Origin: Cotesia glomerata | Lineage: Eukaryota > Arthropoda > Insecta > Hymenoptera > Braconidae | DNA: 64,000 bases | NCBI RefSeq assembly: GCF_020080835.1 | Contig: NC_058160.1 | Location: 5,893,515-5,957,514, forward strand | Direction of reading: 5' to 3' | Part shown: positions 25,431-38,214 of the stretch, in pieces | How positions within the stretch are numbered: position 1 is the first letter of the stretch | Layout: every line of letters begins with the position of its first letter | Position numbers and translations under genes: made by a program | The notes under the pieces: model-generated | The model's input: only the letters and a program-made list of their open reading frames with translations | The model's database searches: none | Told to the model about the DNA's origin: nothing

Positions 25431-26080
25431 ATATTTCTATTTGAAGCTAAGTAATGGGATGGTGGTTGCCCACTGAGCAGATGCACGCGTGACTTGGAGC
25501 ATACTGGTGTATCTCGTTTGATTTAATGAACAGGTGGTCTGTTATGTGCTCTTTATCCCACCAGGTAAGGGAGTGCATTACGTTCCCCCCGCTGAGATCC
25601 CCCCCCCCCAAGTGGTAAGTACGGTGGTGAGTGCCCTAGTCAACTAGTCCTCGTACGCAGACATCGTCTTCGTGATACGTTTTGTGATAAACCTTTTATA
25701 TTCATTTTTCTTTCCGAACTGTCTTTCGGGCACCCCGCTAAACCCTGCAGCTCTATCTTTAATGAACTTAAGGCATCGGTAACATCTGTACGATGGTTGA
25801 GACTCAGAAGATATTTCAATGAACTGCGACATCAGCTAGTCCTTAGAGCGGTAAAATGACTTCATCAGCAGAGACCGAATTCCGGACTTCAGAAACTGTC
25901 GAACCACAAGGAGTCTCTAGATCCCTGACATGACTACATCAGATGAACCCGATATTCTAATAGTTCCTTTTTTAGTAGATTTTATAAAAATCTAACTATT
26001 GCAGCCGTCCTCATGGCGCAACTTTGAAAAAATTTAGTCGTTTTCTGACTCAGTTTGTCGAGCTGAGTCAGAAAATGTAT
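25431..26080. other. GC-richer unclassified block
   Basis: This stretch stands out from its AT-rich surroundings and contains a run of ten C (around 25600). A minus-strand open frame at 25644-25832 (62 codons, SYRCYRCLKF) was not recognised and may be a transposon fragment. No terminal repeats were found. Confidence 0.35.
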
Positions 26081-26109
26081 ATAGTTCAAAAGTTTATATA
26101 TGTATGTAT

Positions 26110-26110
26110 T

Positions 26111-26176
<66 letters not shown>
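26110..26176. repeat. (TA)n microsatellite
   Basis: Nearly uninterrupted TA dinucleotide tract. Confidence 0.95.
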
Positions 26177-26179
<3 letters not shown>

Positions 26180-26180
<1 letters not shown>

Positions 26181-28240
26181 CGATATAACGCGGCTTGTCA
26201 GCACGATAGCGTTTTCAATTTATAACCGATTTTTTCAAACTCAACATGCTTTATCTATCGATCAAGACCAAGGTTAAGTTCGAAGATGAGCTTAATCGGG
26301 CGAGTAATTTGGAAATGACAGGATTTTGAAATTTTGAAAATCGTAAAAATTGATGTTTTTACTACTTCAACTTGATATAATTACTGATCGAGACAAGATA
26401 TCAAAATTCGGTAAAATGCATCGTAAAGCTCTTTTAATAAGCTTCAATTTCTACTACTCAGAAGTGGTAATAGCCTCAATATTACTCCTTTTAGAATTCG
26501 TTTAATGAAACAGTTTTACTGTTGCAGCCGTTTTAGAATTATTGTCTACATCATAGCTTAATCATGATGTAAATTCAATAATTACGATAATGATTAGTCT
26601 TTCGTGTAATGTTTTCAGGTAATTCGTCAGTAAATATGTCACAAATTAGTTCTATATATTGTTTTCTTCAATTAAAATTTTATCCGGTTTCAAACATCTG
26701 ATTGATTTGCAAATTGTTGTTCCTAAGCAGTTATTTAAAATTTGGTCATTTATAATTCAAATTTTATAATCTTTGCAATTCTTTGAGAAACTTTTTCTTC
26801 AAAAGTTAATTTTTTTTCCAAAATTTGTTCTAAATAGTTTTAAATTTATTATTGAATTTTGTTTTTAATTCATAAATTAAGTTATACATTAATAGTGTTA
26901 TTATATTATTTTATTAAAAATCAATTTTCTTTATTTGAAAAATCTACTTCCATTTCGGCTGCCGAATGGCCTTTTTTATATATTGAATCTATACAAAAGA
27001 TGAGTACATGCGAGAAACATTATTTTAATGGTCCATCACTTTTTTTAGGAAAATTGAAGTTAAAATGATATTTTTTACAATCTAGATATTATGATGTACC
27101 TAAGTATAATTTTTAAATTATTCTATGAACTTTTATTATAATTTTAAATAAAAATAGTTTGCTGGTTTGTTAATTTATTGTTTTATTAGATTTAACTGTT
27201 TAATTAATAGTTTTTTTGTTTATAAATATGATATATGATATAATTTAATGGAAGAATAAATTTATTTATTTAACTATTATTCGCGGTTTCTAATATAAAA
27301 GTTTCAACTTGAGTTAAAGTTATGTTAACTTTATTGAGTTTAAATTTTAACCATATAGAGTTGATGAAATAATTATTAGTAAAATTCTATTTGATCAATA
27401 TTTTGATACATTACGAAGAAAATATAATTTAAAAAATATCTTAAAGCTGGTATGAAAAAAAAAATGTAGAAAAATTATTGTTTTAAACAGAAAATTTGAC
27501 ATTTAATAAACTCGGTAAAATTTTAAGTTTCAATCATGATTTTTATATTCAAAAGCGTGTTTCTTCAATTGAAAATTTTTAAATTCAATAAATAATTTGA
27601 AACAATTCACAGTTAACTGATGAACAATCCTTTTATTGGGGAATGAATGAATTTCTGTTGGATTCTCTGAGCAAAAATAAATTCCAGTTACAAACTTTTA
27701 GTTTTATATTTTAGATATTTTGTTCTTAGAAATATTTATTTTAGAAAAATAACGTATTTTCTTTTATTAGTTTTTAAATGTGAAAAACACATATGAAAGC
27801 ACATTTGTGCAGCTAGAATAAGAAAGCCTATATAGGCTCGATTTTATGGCCTTAGGTACTTGAGTTGTACAAAGGCCTTCTTATTTTACACTGTACAGTA
27901 CAATCAAATATTACGGTTTTAGTTGAGAAGAAAAATATGTATTTTACTAAGGACAATACAGAGGGTTAGACCTCACAATAAAATAGTTTTAACATTTACG
28001 TTACTTGCTACTTAATATTAAAAATACATTAGAAATAAACTCTCTTTGTTGCTGTAAGATGGACAGCGGGGTTGTAGGTCCACCTCAGTATACCCCTCCC
28101 GTGCGGTGTGTTTCATGCAGGGACAGGTATACGGTCAGTAGCAAAAAAGTAGTAATTAGGTGTAACTTAGGTGTAAATTAGGAGTAAATTTGCTACTTGC
28201 TACTTGTTACTTGCTACTTAATATTAAAAATACATTAGAA
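26180..28240. other. Intergenic, AT-rich, no gene seen
   Basis: Only short open frames without recognisable similarity. A 33-base direct repeat (core ACTTAATATTAAAAATACAT) occurs near 28004 and 28209 and brackets a GC-richer insert of about 170 bases (28036-28208). Confidence 0.45.
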
Positions 28241-28502
28241 ACTAGCCGTTACCCGCCCGCTTCGCGTGGCGTACAATATACGTGTATTTGTATATCTATA
28301 TTCACAAATATAGGTAGACAAATAGTATACAAATATAGTATAGTATACAAATAAAGTATAGTATACAAATACATAGAGTGATCATATAATGGTACATGAT
28401 CATCTATTAGGGCTTTTACCTTATATAAAAATTTTTAATTTTTTTTATATTTAATGCCTTCTTATTATCCTTTAGGAATTGAATTTTATAATTTTTTAAT
28501 TA

Positions 28503-29050
28503 ACGCCCACGCAAGGATTTGTGAGGGTGGCATTTCATAAAATTCATTCTTTACAGCTCAAAACTCCAAAAATCAATCTGGCCAAGTTTCAATCCTTTAG
28601 CTGCTATAGATTAAAAGGTACAATTTCTTTTAATTTTACGCCCACGCACGGACATGTGGGGGTAGAATTTAATGAAATTTATTCTTAACAGCTCAAAAAC
28701 GCCAAAAAAGCATTCTGGCCATGTTTCAAAGTATTAATAGCTATAGATTGAAATTTACGAATTTTTTCTTAATTTGACGCCCACGCACGGGCACGCCAGG
28801 GGGGTGGAATGTCACAGAATTCGTTTTTAAAAAATTTCTAAATGTAATTTGAAACATTCTGACCAAGTTTTGAACTATTAAAAGCCATAATTGAAAAATA
28901 TGAATTTTTTTTTCGTGAACACCCCCGCAACCCCCCTTGTGGGTGGAATTTCGTGAAATCCGTTCTTAGCTGACCTCTACTTGGCAAAAGGAATATTCCT
29001 GCCAAATTTCAAGTCTCTAGGTCTTATAGTTCCAGAGATATCGTGATGAG
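28503..29050. repeat. Four diverged tandem repeats of about 138 bases
   Basis: Units start near 28503, 28638, 28777 and 28919 with ACGCCCACGCAnGG followed by GTGGnGGTnGAATTT. Each then carries a CTGGCCAAGTTTCAA-like middle and a CTATAGATTGAAA-like end. A motif GTTACCCGCCCGCTTCGCG lies upstream at about 28246. The array ends at an AGATATCGTGATGAGTGA segment and TATAGATA simple sequence. This type of block is widespread in insect genomes, but I cannot name the element. Confidence 0.75.
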
Positions 29051-29834
29051 TGACTATCTATATCTATAGAAAGTCTCCTATATATATATAGATAGATAAA
29101 CTGTTTTTTCTTGTATAGTTAGTCTGCGACTAAACTCTATCAAGTAACGACACTTCTCTCGATGCGATTCCTTTTTAAAATAAATATTCTATTTGAATTA
29201 CTCTATGTGGATAATAAAATTGTTTTTCTCTTTATTTATTATTAATCTTATCCATAACTTCCTACAATTTCAAATCATGAAATGCTTTTTTTTTTTTTTT
29301 CAATTTGATTGTTGTTATTTACTAAAAGAAATAACTTATTTTATAAGATTTCAAGATATGAACAGAGTTTATGATTGTGAATTCAAAACACATTAATATT
29401 TTTTAAATTGTAAAAAAATTAATTAGTAGTTAAAAAAAATCATTATTTAAAAAAATTCACCTACAGATTATTTATTTTTCGATAATTGCATTTCTTCATT
29501 TTCAACTTTTTTCTATTTAATTCATTGTTTTTTTAATTATAAAAATTATTTAATGCGTGCAAAATTCACAGTCATGAACAGTTTTTCTTTAAAAGATAAT
29601 AAATTATTTATTGTAATTAAATACATACTTGTTAAACCCTGATACATATAATAAAATGTGAAGAAATATATGAAAAAGTAGGAGAAGAAGGGAAGAGTTT
29701 CTTAAATGAATGGAAAGATTTAGAAAATGAAAAGGTAGAAGAAAGACTAATAGAAGCCCTTGTGGAAATTTTTTTCTGCTGAAAGTCAGAAAAAAATTTT
29801 AAAAATGTGAAAAAAAATTCTGAAATTTTTTTAT

Positions 29835-30163
29835 CTTGGTGTGCGTACTTGGTGTGCGTCATTGTGTACTTCAATTTTTTTTAAAAGTCCTAGTAGATAG
29901 ATTTTAGGAATTTCATAAAAAGTGAAATTTTTCGTAACCACGCACACTAAATACGTTCCAAAATTGTTTCTTTTAATTTTTAAATTTACAAAAAAAATTT
30001 TTTTAATTTACGAAAATCATATACAACCATATCGGTTACTTGGATTTTTTAATTTTTTATTTTATATCTTTTTGTAAAGAAATAAAATTTTTTTTTCTTA
30101 ATAGTCTTATGAACGTGGACTTGGCGTGATTTTTTTACAGTGAAACTGTTTTTATTCGGATTT
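29835..30163. repeat. Half copy of the AACAGTTTCACT palindromic element
   Basis: This segment is the inverted counterpart of 36831-37150. Shared landmarks are AGTCCACGTTCATAAGAC, the CATATACAACCATATCGGTTA box and CACGCACACTAAATACGTTC. The left end is missing. It lies about 200 bases upstream of the helicase gene, and the related copy downstream is in the opposite orientation. Confidence 0.8.
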
Positions 30164-30370
30164 ATAATTAATGCAACCCGAGATATGGAAAGTCGATACA
30201 TCGAACTATACACAATCGATACCAGCGCCAAAACAGAAAAACATCAACACTACACCATGTCACGTGTATGACGCCGTACAAAACGCAATTTGACTCTTTT
30301 ATTCCCTACAGGTTCAGACCGGTCCATTGTTTTCACTCTACTCGTTACGCTCATACTGATTAGATTCATC

Positions 30371-33300
30371 ATGAAAATAAATATTGTTACTGAAGGTAAA
30401 AATTAAAATGATTTAAACATGTGTATCCTTTTAATTACTATGTATCATATTTTTATGAAATAATCACATAATTTTTACTAATTAATGTTATAAATCTCAT
30501 GTAAAACTAAAATTAGCACAATACTAAAGTTAGCCGACGTTTTTAATTTTTTTATTTTTTATCCATTAATTAAATTAGAACAAAAATATATTTTTTAAAA
30601 ATTGCACTTAAAGTTATTAAAGTTTTTTACAAATGAAATTGTTTTTTTCAATTTTTTTGTAATAATTTTTTCAATAAAAAAAAATTCTAAAAATTTTTAG
30701 ATGTCGGCTAACTTAATTTTCATAAATTACCCGACATTTTATAAACTTTGACTTTTTTTTATCAAATAAAAATTCCAATGAACAATTAAAAATTTTTAGA
30801 TAAAAAATAGATATTTTTAATTATTTACGTCAATTAACAAATTTAATATTATAGTAAAATTAACTGACCTACGAAATCTCTAGATTTTTATAACAAATTA
30901 TGAAAAAAATTCAGTAAAAAAAATCCACATAAAAATTTAAGAGAATTTTAATTGAGAATATTTTTAATTATTTTTTTTTATGACAAATTATTTGTTATAA
31001 AAATTAAAAAAATGATCAGATGTTTGCTTATTTCAGTATTATAATTTAATGAAAATTTAAATTTTTTATAATTTATTTTATTGAAAAATAATTTTTAAAA
31101 AATTGAAACAAATATTTCACATGTGGAAAATTTTAAAAACTATATGTGGAATTTTTAAAAAATAGTTGTTTGGTTCTAATTTTTAATTAATAAAAAAACC
31201 AAAAATATTTGAGTGTCGTCTAACTTAATTTTTCATATAATTTAATTTATTAATTTTACAGATGTGGAAAATCCAGAAAATGTCAGACACAGTAACGTCA
31301 GGCTAAAGTTTCTACACCAAATATTACAGTGGAAGCCTCAATGGTTCTTAAATAAAAATGCAACTTCGATTTTTACATCATTAAAATTGACTCAACCAAA
31401 GCTATCATATAAGAACTTTGAAGAATATTGCCAGGTACAGCTTCCTTTATTAGTTTACGAATTTTGGAACGACGTAGTCGAATTCCACAGCACTCTAGAT
31501 GATAACGACGAAGTCAAGTAAGTATTTCAATGCAAATTACGTACTCAACGTGTGAAAATCAATTTAGCCGACATCTAAAAATTTTTATAATTTTTTTTAT
31601 TGAAAAAATGATTACAAAAAAATTTTCATTTGTAAAAAACTTGAAAAACTTTAAGTGCAATTTAAAAAAGATATTTTTTTATTCCAATTTAATAAATAAA
31701 AAAATTAGAAACGTCGGCTAGTTAGTTTTAGTATTATACTTTACGTTAAATTGGTGCAATTATTGTTTTTTTTTATTTTAGATCACAAAGTCTTGAATTG
31801 TTCAAGATTCCATTGTTTAACAGATGCTTAAAAGTAAATCCCGACGATGATACAAACGATCGGATTTATCGTTTTAAAGCAAGGGCAAAAATTTCATCGG
31901 ACACTAATGTTTGGTTTCCACGTCACAGTACTTTGATAAAATTTAAAAATCCCTCAGTTGAAAATCAAGAACAATATGCGTATATAGATTATTTAACTCG
32001 ACAGAAAGTAGAAGGTAATCATTTTTTCAAGTACTGTGTTAAAAATTATTCATTAAAAATTAAATACTGTAAATCAAATATTAAATTATTTACTTCTTTT
32101 ATTTTTAGACAAATCTGAATACGAGTTATTATATGAATTAGTAACAAAGTATGTGGGAAAAAACAACATTCCAGATTCAATCGTTGTCGAACCAGTAAAG
32201 ATGAAAATTTCACTCACTTTAAATTATCTTAATTCCTTAATACTTCTGGAAAAATCCCCACTGTGTGAAGCGATTTTAAAACCAACATTTAATGACCATG
32301 AATTTTCACCGATTAATGACAAAGATCAAATCAAACCAGTGACAAAGGTAGTTGTGTAAATTTAAACAATTGATTGAGTATAAAAATTTATTAACTTGGA
32401 AATTTTGACATAGACACACGGAGAAAAAAATATCATTAGAATAAGGATATGTATCGTTATTCTGACTACGCCATATAGTCATTTTTTTAGAGATATACGC
32501 TGTATAGCCAATTCAGCTATACAGCGGATCATCAAAATGACGATCCATATCATTATTTTAGCGTTACATTTAGTTAATTCAACTATACAGATCCTCACGT
32601 TAACAAAACAGTTGCCTGTTTTGACGAAACTACATATATTGACAAGAGCTATACTCTGTATGCTTAAGTCAAACAAATGAATCCTCAAATCAGCAATCCG
32701 GATCGTTATTTTAAGGAAACGTCATTTGAAGATACGTTGGATAGTCATTTTAACAATATTTTTTTTTCCGTGCAGGATAAATTGGACTCAAAACAGTTGG
32801 AAGCCATGGTCAGGATTGTTAAGACAGTAGAAGATAAAAAATCTAAAATATGCTTAGTCTCTGGTCCCGCGGGTACTGGAAAATCTAAAGTTATTGTCAA
32901 CAGCGTTTTATCGATGCTGAGCCGAAAAAGTACTGATCGCATTTTAGTTTGCGGGCAATCAAACCTAACGATTGATTCAATTGTTTTACAACTTTTAGAT
33001 AAAAAATCTGCAATGAAAGGTAAGATTAAGGGGGAACACTACTTTAACGATCGAAAAATAGAGGTGATTTTCGGGAATTTTTTTGACAGAAAAATAAAGA
33101 AATTGGAAAATCTAATTTATCGAAAAGAAGAAATTTGGGGATCGAATTTTTTTTTATTTTATTAAGGGTACATTAAAGATTATTACTCTAAATTTTTATT
33201 AAAAAATATTTAATTATTACTAAGTTATTAACAATCTCATGGAGCACTAGAAAAAATTTCCCCCTCCATGGTCAGTTCGATAACTCAAAAACAAATCATC

Positions 33301-35486
33301 TAAAAAATGAAAATTCAAACTGCTTTTTTATCAGTAAAGATGTAGTTATCGTCGCACGTACGGAATTTTGCAAATTTTAATTTTAAAAAAAATGGCGACT
33401 GATTGAAAATTTTCTCAATATTCTTGCTGTTTTTTTTTTGTTTTAACCCGGCTAAAAAAATCTTTAAAATTAAAATTTGCAAAATTCTGTACGTGCGACG
33501 ATAACTACATCCTTACTGATTAAAAAGCAGTTTGGGTTTTTATTTTCAAATGATCCGTTTTTGAGTTACCGAACCGACCATGGAGGGGGAAATTTTTTCT
33601 AGTGGCTCTACGAGATTGTTAATAACTTTGTAATAATTAAATATTTTTTAATCAAAATTTAGGGTAATAATCTTTAATGTACCCTTAATAAAATAAAAAA
33701 AATCCGATCCCCAAATTCCTTTATTTTCCCTGTTAAAAAAATTCCCGAAAATTACTTCTTTTTACCCCTTTATATAATTTCTTAGATTTTTTAATAATTA
33801 TTGGCCCGAAATGTTATTTCCAGAAAAGGGTATAGAATGCAAGATTCTTCGTCTAGGTCCAGAAGAAAAAATGAATGAGTTGGTAAAACCGGTATCTTTC
33901 ATGTGTCTCACGGTACTATTTTTATATTATAGAAAATTTAAACATCAAGGATTATAAAATTGATGTATTAATCTTCTGTGATTGTAGAAAAGCGTTGATG
34001 CGAACAAAAAATCAGATTATATCCAAAAACTCATGTCGGACGCAAATGTCATCGTCAGTACACTGATGTCTTGTCGAGCAGCGTATTATAGAAATTATTT
34101 ACAGTAAGAATATAGATTTTTTTTTTTTTTTTTTTTTTTTCAAATGTGATTGGTCACTATAATTTTATTTTTATTTACAGAGGCTTGAATATTTCAGTGT
34201 GCATAATTGACGAAGCTTCTCAAGCCTCCGAATTGGAAACATTTTTACCCCTGAGACTAGGAGTAAAAATGTTATTCTTGGTTGGCGATCCACACCAATT
34301 TAAACCTAGAGTAAATTCTGAGGTATGTTTTAATTACTACTTATTACTGTCTTGAATGATAAATTATAATCAATATAATTTATTGCAGGAAGCGATGAAG
34401 GTATTGAATTTGGACAAATCCTTCTTTCACAGAGTGCACAAAATATTTGAAAAGAAAGATAAAACTCCGATTTTATCATTGAATACACAATACCGTATGA
34501 CAAAAGCTATTGCTCAATGGCCCAATCATTATTTCTATAAAGGAATGTTAAAAAATGAATCGACAGTACAACCTTTAGGAATTTACAAATACAAATTACT
34601 CAACCATTCATCACCAGAAGAAGAAGACGGTCTTACAAATATGGGGGAAGCCAAGCTGATAGTTGATATCACTTATGCCTTACTGATGCTTATGGGTTTG
34701 GGAAAATTTGGTTTTAAAGTTAGCTTGGGTATTATTACACTCTTCGAAGAACAACGTGATTTAATAATAAAAATGTTTGATCAGGAAGAAAGGTAAAAAA
34801 AAATTTTTTTAGTGTCAAGAAACTGAAGTTATCAATTAGTTAAATAATTGTAAAGTTTTAATTGAAATATTTTTATTTCAACAGATTTAAATCCATTAGT
34901 AAGGAACGTAGAGATAGAATGAATATAAAAGTTGTTAAAATGTCCGATTGTTTTCAAGGTTCACAGTGCGATATTATTATTCTTTCATGTGTTCAAAGTA
35001 AACCTACTGATCGTATTTATGACCCTCACAGAATTTGTGTTAGTTTGACAAGAGCAAAGCACACTTTGATTATATGCGGCAATTTGAGTAAATACAAGGT
35101 AGTTATTGTCACTACTATCCCTTATTAAAAAAAAAAAAATTTTAAACGATTCGAAATGGCTCAAAAAGATTAAAAATGATACAACTTGACAAATATAAAG
35201 ATATACATTTTGCATGGGTTGAATTGTTGTAAAACTTTTTTTTTGAGGGATCTTACAATCATATTTTTGAGCCTAAAAAACTCAAAAATTGATAAAAATC
35301 TTTGTTTGGAAAATTTTTTATGCATTTTATTTGATTGAAAACTTTGATTTACAGGAAAATGCAATGTGGAAAGATCTATTAGATGATGCAGAAGATCGTG
35401 ATGCTCTTCTGGATATTGAAGTCGATCAACTTGACAAGCCTAAAAATATAAAATGGTTACTCATTCCGTGTAAACAAAGTATATAA
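30371..35486 (+). CDS. UPF1/senataxin-type SF1 helicase
   Basis: Predicted ATP-dependent RNA/DNA helicase of superfamily 1B, 727 aa. Exons: 30371-30395, 31262-31517, 31782-32014, 32109-32355, 32694-33019, 33824-33912, 33988-34103, 34181-34322, 34389-34792, 34885-35098, 35355-35486; the sum is 2,184 nt with phases agreeing. Residues 1-290 are a divergent N-terminus with no recognised domain. Motif I GPAGTGKS is at 311-318, II DEAS at 441-444, III GDPHQFKP near 464, IV QYRM at 512-515, V FQGSQCD at 636, VI SLTRAK at 666-671. All ATPase motifs are intact, so it should be active. It is far shorter than senataxin or UPF1. The exon 4/5 junction and exon 6 end (33891 or 33912 both keep frame) are the least certain. 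Introns hold several MITEs. Which RNA or complex it serves is unknown. Confidence 0.8.
30521..30720. repeat. Short palindromic family, copy b
   Basis: Ends ATACTAAAGTTAGCCGACGT and ATGTCGGCTAACTT are inverted. The copy lies in helicase intron 1. A partial relative follows at about 30855-31042 and ends ATGTTTGCTTATTTCAGTAT. Confidence 0.7.
31561..31736. repeat. Short palindromic family, copy c
   Basis: Located in helicase intron 2. Ends are TTAGCCGACATCT and ACGTCGGCTAGTTAG. Inner arms AATTTTCATTTGTAAAAAAC and CTTTAAGTGCAATTT match copies b, e and f. Confidence 0.7.
33061..33760. repeat. Large inverted repeat in helicase intron 5
   Basis: Two long arms meet near 33430. AAGGGTACATTAAAGATTAT on the left mirrors its complement on the right (about 33660-33690), GTACGGAATTTTGCAAATTT mirrors 33470-33490, and GGGGATCG mirrors CGATCCCC. 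The outermost pairing begins just after the splice donor at 33020. A transcript here could fold into a very long hairpin; it is probably a palindromic DNA transposon derivative. Confidence 0.8.
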
Positions 35487-36620
35487 TTAAATACATAAGG
35501 TTTTCTTACCATAATACTCAAATTAAGTATCAGTATTTATGGATGCATAAATAATAATTTTCAATAGATTATATTGATAGCAACTTAACTACGTATTAAA
35601 ATAATATTTTTATATTAATATTGAATATTATATCGTGATTATATAGTACCAATTGTTATAATAATAATAATGGTAAGAATTATTACCAATCGATTTGCTG
35701 AAAAAGAATTTTTAATTTACAAAAAGTTTCCTGTTTGATAACATTTAGAAATAATGATGCATCATGTTCTTTAAAATATTAAAAATAGGTACAACTAATA
35801 TTAAATAACTTAAACTTATTATTTTTACGTTTATAACTGTATTTTTTATAGTGAAAAGATTTATCTTACAGTAAAAAATAAATATAAATGTGTGGAAAAT
35901 AAAAGAATGTAGAATTTAAAAATTTATAATACTTTGAAGCCATTTTTTATTGAAACCAAAATATTTTTATCTATACGATGTTCAATGTCATTCTAGATTG
36001 AAAATTTTAATTCATATAACTAATTAATTTTTTTTTTTTTACTTGATTGATTTAATTTTTATTAATGACTGTCAGTGTCAGATAATAACATCGTATTTTT
36101 TTATCATTAATTTAATAGCTTCGCTAATGCACAGCAATAATTACTTAATTAAAAATGGATGATACAAAGAAACGATTTCTTTAATTGAAGAATCTTCTTT
36201 TTTGATAACATTACTTTTATAGCTTTGTTTACAAATTCTGGTTTTCCCATTTTTAACAATGAAGGTTAATCCGTCAGCGCTCACGTTATGAGCATTTTGC
36301 TTACGCTCGATTTAAAACAATGAAAACTTTTTTTTTTCAAATGCAAAGGGTAGTTGAAATTTTTTCTATCTTCGAGTAATTTTATCTATTTTCAAATTAT
36401 GAACTTTTGAAATGCTTTAATATTATATATAATTTATAAAAAAACATTTTTCTCATGCGTGTCGAAAATTGTGAGCATTCTTCTCATCACGGAATTATAG
36501 GTGTAACAAAAAAAAATAGACTTTCGGTAACGTTCGGGCGAGTTCGTGTATCTTCGTAAGTATATAGCTGTTCGGCCGCACGCAGATTAAACGTGAGCAA
36601 ATCTCTCATCACGAGAGTCA
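35487..36620. other. Intergenic, AT-rich, no gene seen
   Basis: 3' flank of the helicase gene. Only short open frames. Nothing recognisable before the TA-flanked MITE at 36627. Confidence 0.5.
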
Positions 36621-36626
36621 AGATTA

Positions 36627-36777
36627 CAGTCAACGCTCTCTGTATTGGACCGCTCTCTGTATTTGACCACATTCTTCCTCTGTATTTGACGATTTTACAC
36701 AGCTCTTATGGACAAGGACGAGTCAAATACAGAGAATTGTCTTGTACGGGCGAGTCAAATACAGAGAGCGTTGACTG
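36627..36777. mobile_element. TA-flanked MITE (TIR CAGTCAACGCTCTCTGTATT)
   Basis: 151-base palindromic element with TA on both sides (36625-36626, 36778-36779). Its ends CAGTCAACGCTCTCTGTATT and CAAATACAGAGAGCGTTGAC are nearly perfect inverted repeats. CTCTGTATTTGAC recurs several times inside. TA duplication and a CAG-type end suggest a pogo/Tc1-mariner derivative. Confidence 0.85.
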
Positions 36778-37230
36778 TACCGAAAAGTTCACGTGAGTGC
36801 TGACGGGTTAAGATAAGAGATAAATAAAATCCGAATAAAAACAGTTTCACTATAAAAAAAATCACGCCAAGTCCACGTTCATAAGACTATTAAGAAAAAA
36901 AAATTTTATTTCTTTACAAAAAGATATAAAATAAAAAATTAAAAAATCCAAGTAACCGATATGGTTGTATATGATTTTCGGAAATTAAAAAAAATTTTTT
37001 TGTAAATTTAAAAATTAAAAGAAACAATTTTGGAACGTATTTAGTGTGCGTGGTTACGAAAAATTTCACTTTTTATGAAATTCCTAAAATCTATCTACTA
37101 GGACTTTTAAAAAAAATTGAAGTACACAATGACGCACACCAAGTACGTTCTAAAATTGTTTCTTTTAATTTTTAAATTTACAACAAAATTTTTTTTAATT
37201 TCCGAAAATCATATACAACCATATCGGTTA

Positions 37231-38214
37231 TGTTACGTCCCGGTTACCTCACGGGTTTGTAAGTAACCAGTAGAACAACTAGAGCTGGAGATAAAGATGT
37301 TACGACCTCCAGAGTCGTAAGTAGAGGTTCTCGAATTAACTCCGAAATAACTAACTTCGGTGAATTTAATTAACCCTTCGTTGGTCGCGTCTTTTTTAGT
37401 TTCTCGCTCGCACTATAGCGAGTCTCTATAGGTTGAGTAGTTGTTAGGCGGCGATTCGCTTATAGCGCGACCAACGAAGGGTTAACAAATGAATTTATTT
37501 AACTATTTAAAATACACTTTGAATTTATATGATTTGACAACTGCCGTAAAGTACGTAATGGTATTTCGTAATTGGAATTAATAGTCTCACGACGAGTGTT
37601 AACTATGAGGAGTCTTAAGTTCGTAACTTTAAGATCAAGAAGAGCCTTAGAAGAAGAGAGCCTCGAACTACCCGTGCACCCTGCTTATATCTCTTCGTCC
37701 AAGGGCCGCGCCCTAGGAGGAGTAGGGTTGCGTATCGGGCCCCGAATGTCCTGTTGTCCTGAGTTGATGCGCGTGGCATTTCCGAGGTCCACTCGGGTGA
37801 CCCGCGCTGACTCAACTCCAAAGTTCAGGACACGCAAGCGTTCGTTATCGTTTGTTTATTTAGAACATTCCTCGAATGTTCTCGAATATACCTTTGTACT
37901 CAACGCTAGTTGTCTTACAATGAGTCATATTTGTCTATCTAGATTTTCCATTAACATTCTTCGAGAGAAAATGTTAATGTAAACTTAAAAATATTCTGTT
38001 TACTCAGGTGTTGGCTGAGTTTCACTTTTTCTTATCATTTTCTATTTCTAATATTTTATGTTTAATATTTAACATTTGGAATTCTTTACTTATCATTTTA
38101 CATTATTATTTATGAAAATTGAATATTCACGGAATTATTGTATAATTATTAGAGTTTTAAATTAGCGCGCGAATTCGCTATCAGACATCTGCGAATGCAG
38201 GTGGGGACGTAACA
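37231..38214. mobile_element. Solo LTR of a retrotransposon
   Basis: 984-base insertion starting TGTTACGTCCC and ending GGGACGTAACA, hence TG..CA ends with an 11-base inverted repeat. It is flanked by a 4-base target duplication GTTA (37227-37230 and 38215-38218). The empty site is visible in the related element at about 30034, where GGTTACTTGG is uninterrupted. Size, ends and 4-base duplication fit a Gypsy-type LTR left by LTR-LTR recombination. There is no internal retroviral gene. The interior is GC-richer than the surroundings. Confidence 0.8.
37374..37481. mobile_element. piggyBac-type MITE inside the solo LTR
   Basis: 108-base element with TTAA on both sides (37370-37373, 37482-37485). 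TIRs are CCCTTCGTTGGTCGCG and CGCGACCAACGAAGGG. It is the same family as the longer element at 39166-39977. Being nested in the LTR, it records a third insertion layer. Confidence 0.85.

Noticed and set aside
28503..29050. CRISPR-like array of repeats
   Set aside because: Units are long, contiguous and diverged without spacers, in a eukaryotic genome; a tandem repeat instead.
29632..29874. 80-codon minus-strand frame
   Set aside because: Low-complexity Ser/Phe/Lys sequence from a purine-rich stretch next to a repeat; no signal or domain.
29835..37230. Helicase gene as cargo of one giant transposon with inverted ends
   Set aside because: The flanking inverse copies are explained better as two independent insertions of one palindromic family: the left copy is truncated and the right one is a complete palindrome on its own.
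37572..37982. 136-codon + strand frame inside the solo LTR
   Set aside because: It has no recognisable domain, overlaps an opposite-strand frame, and owes its openness to the GC-richer LTR; not called as a gene.
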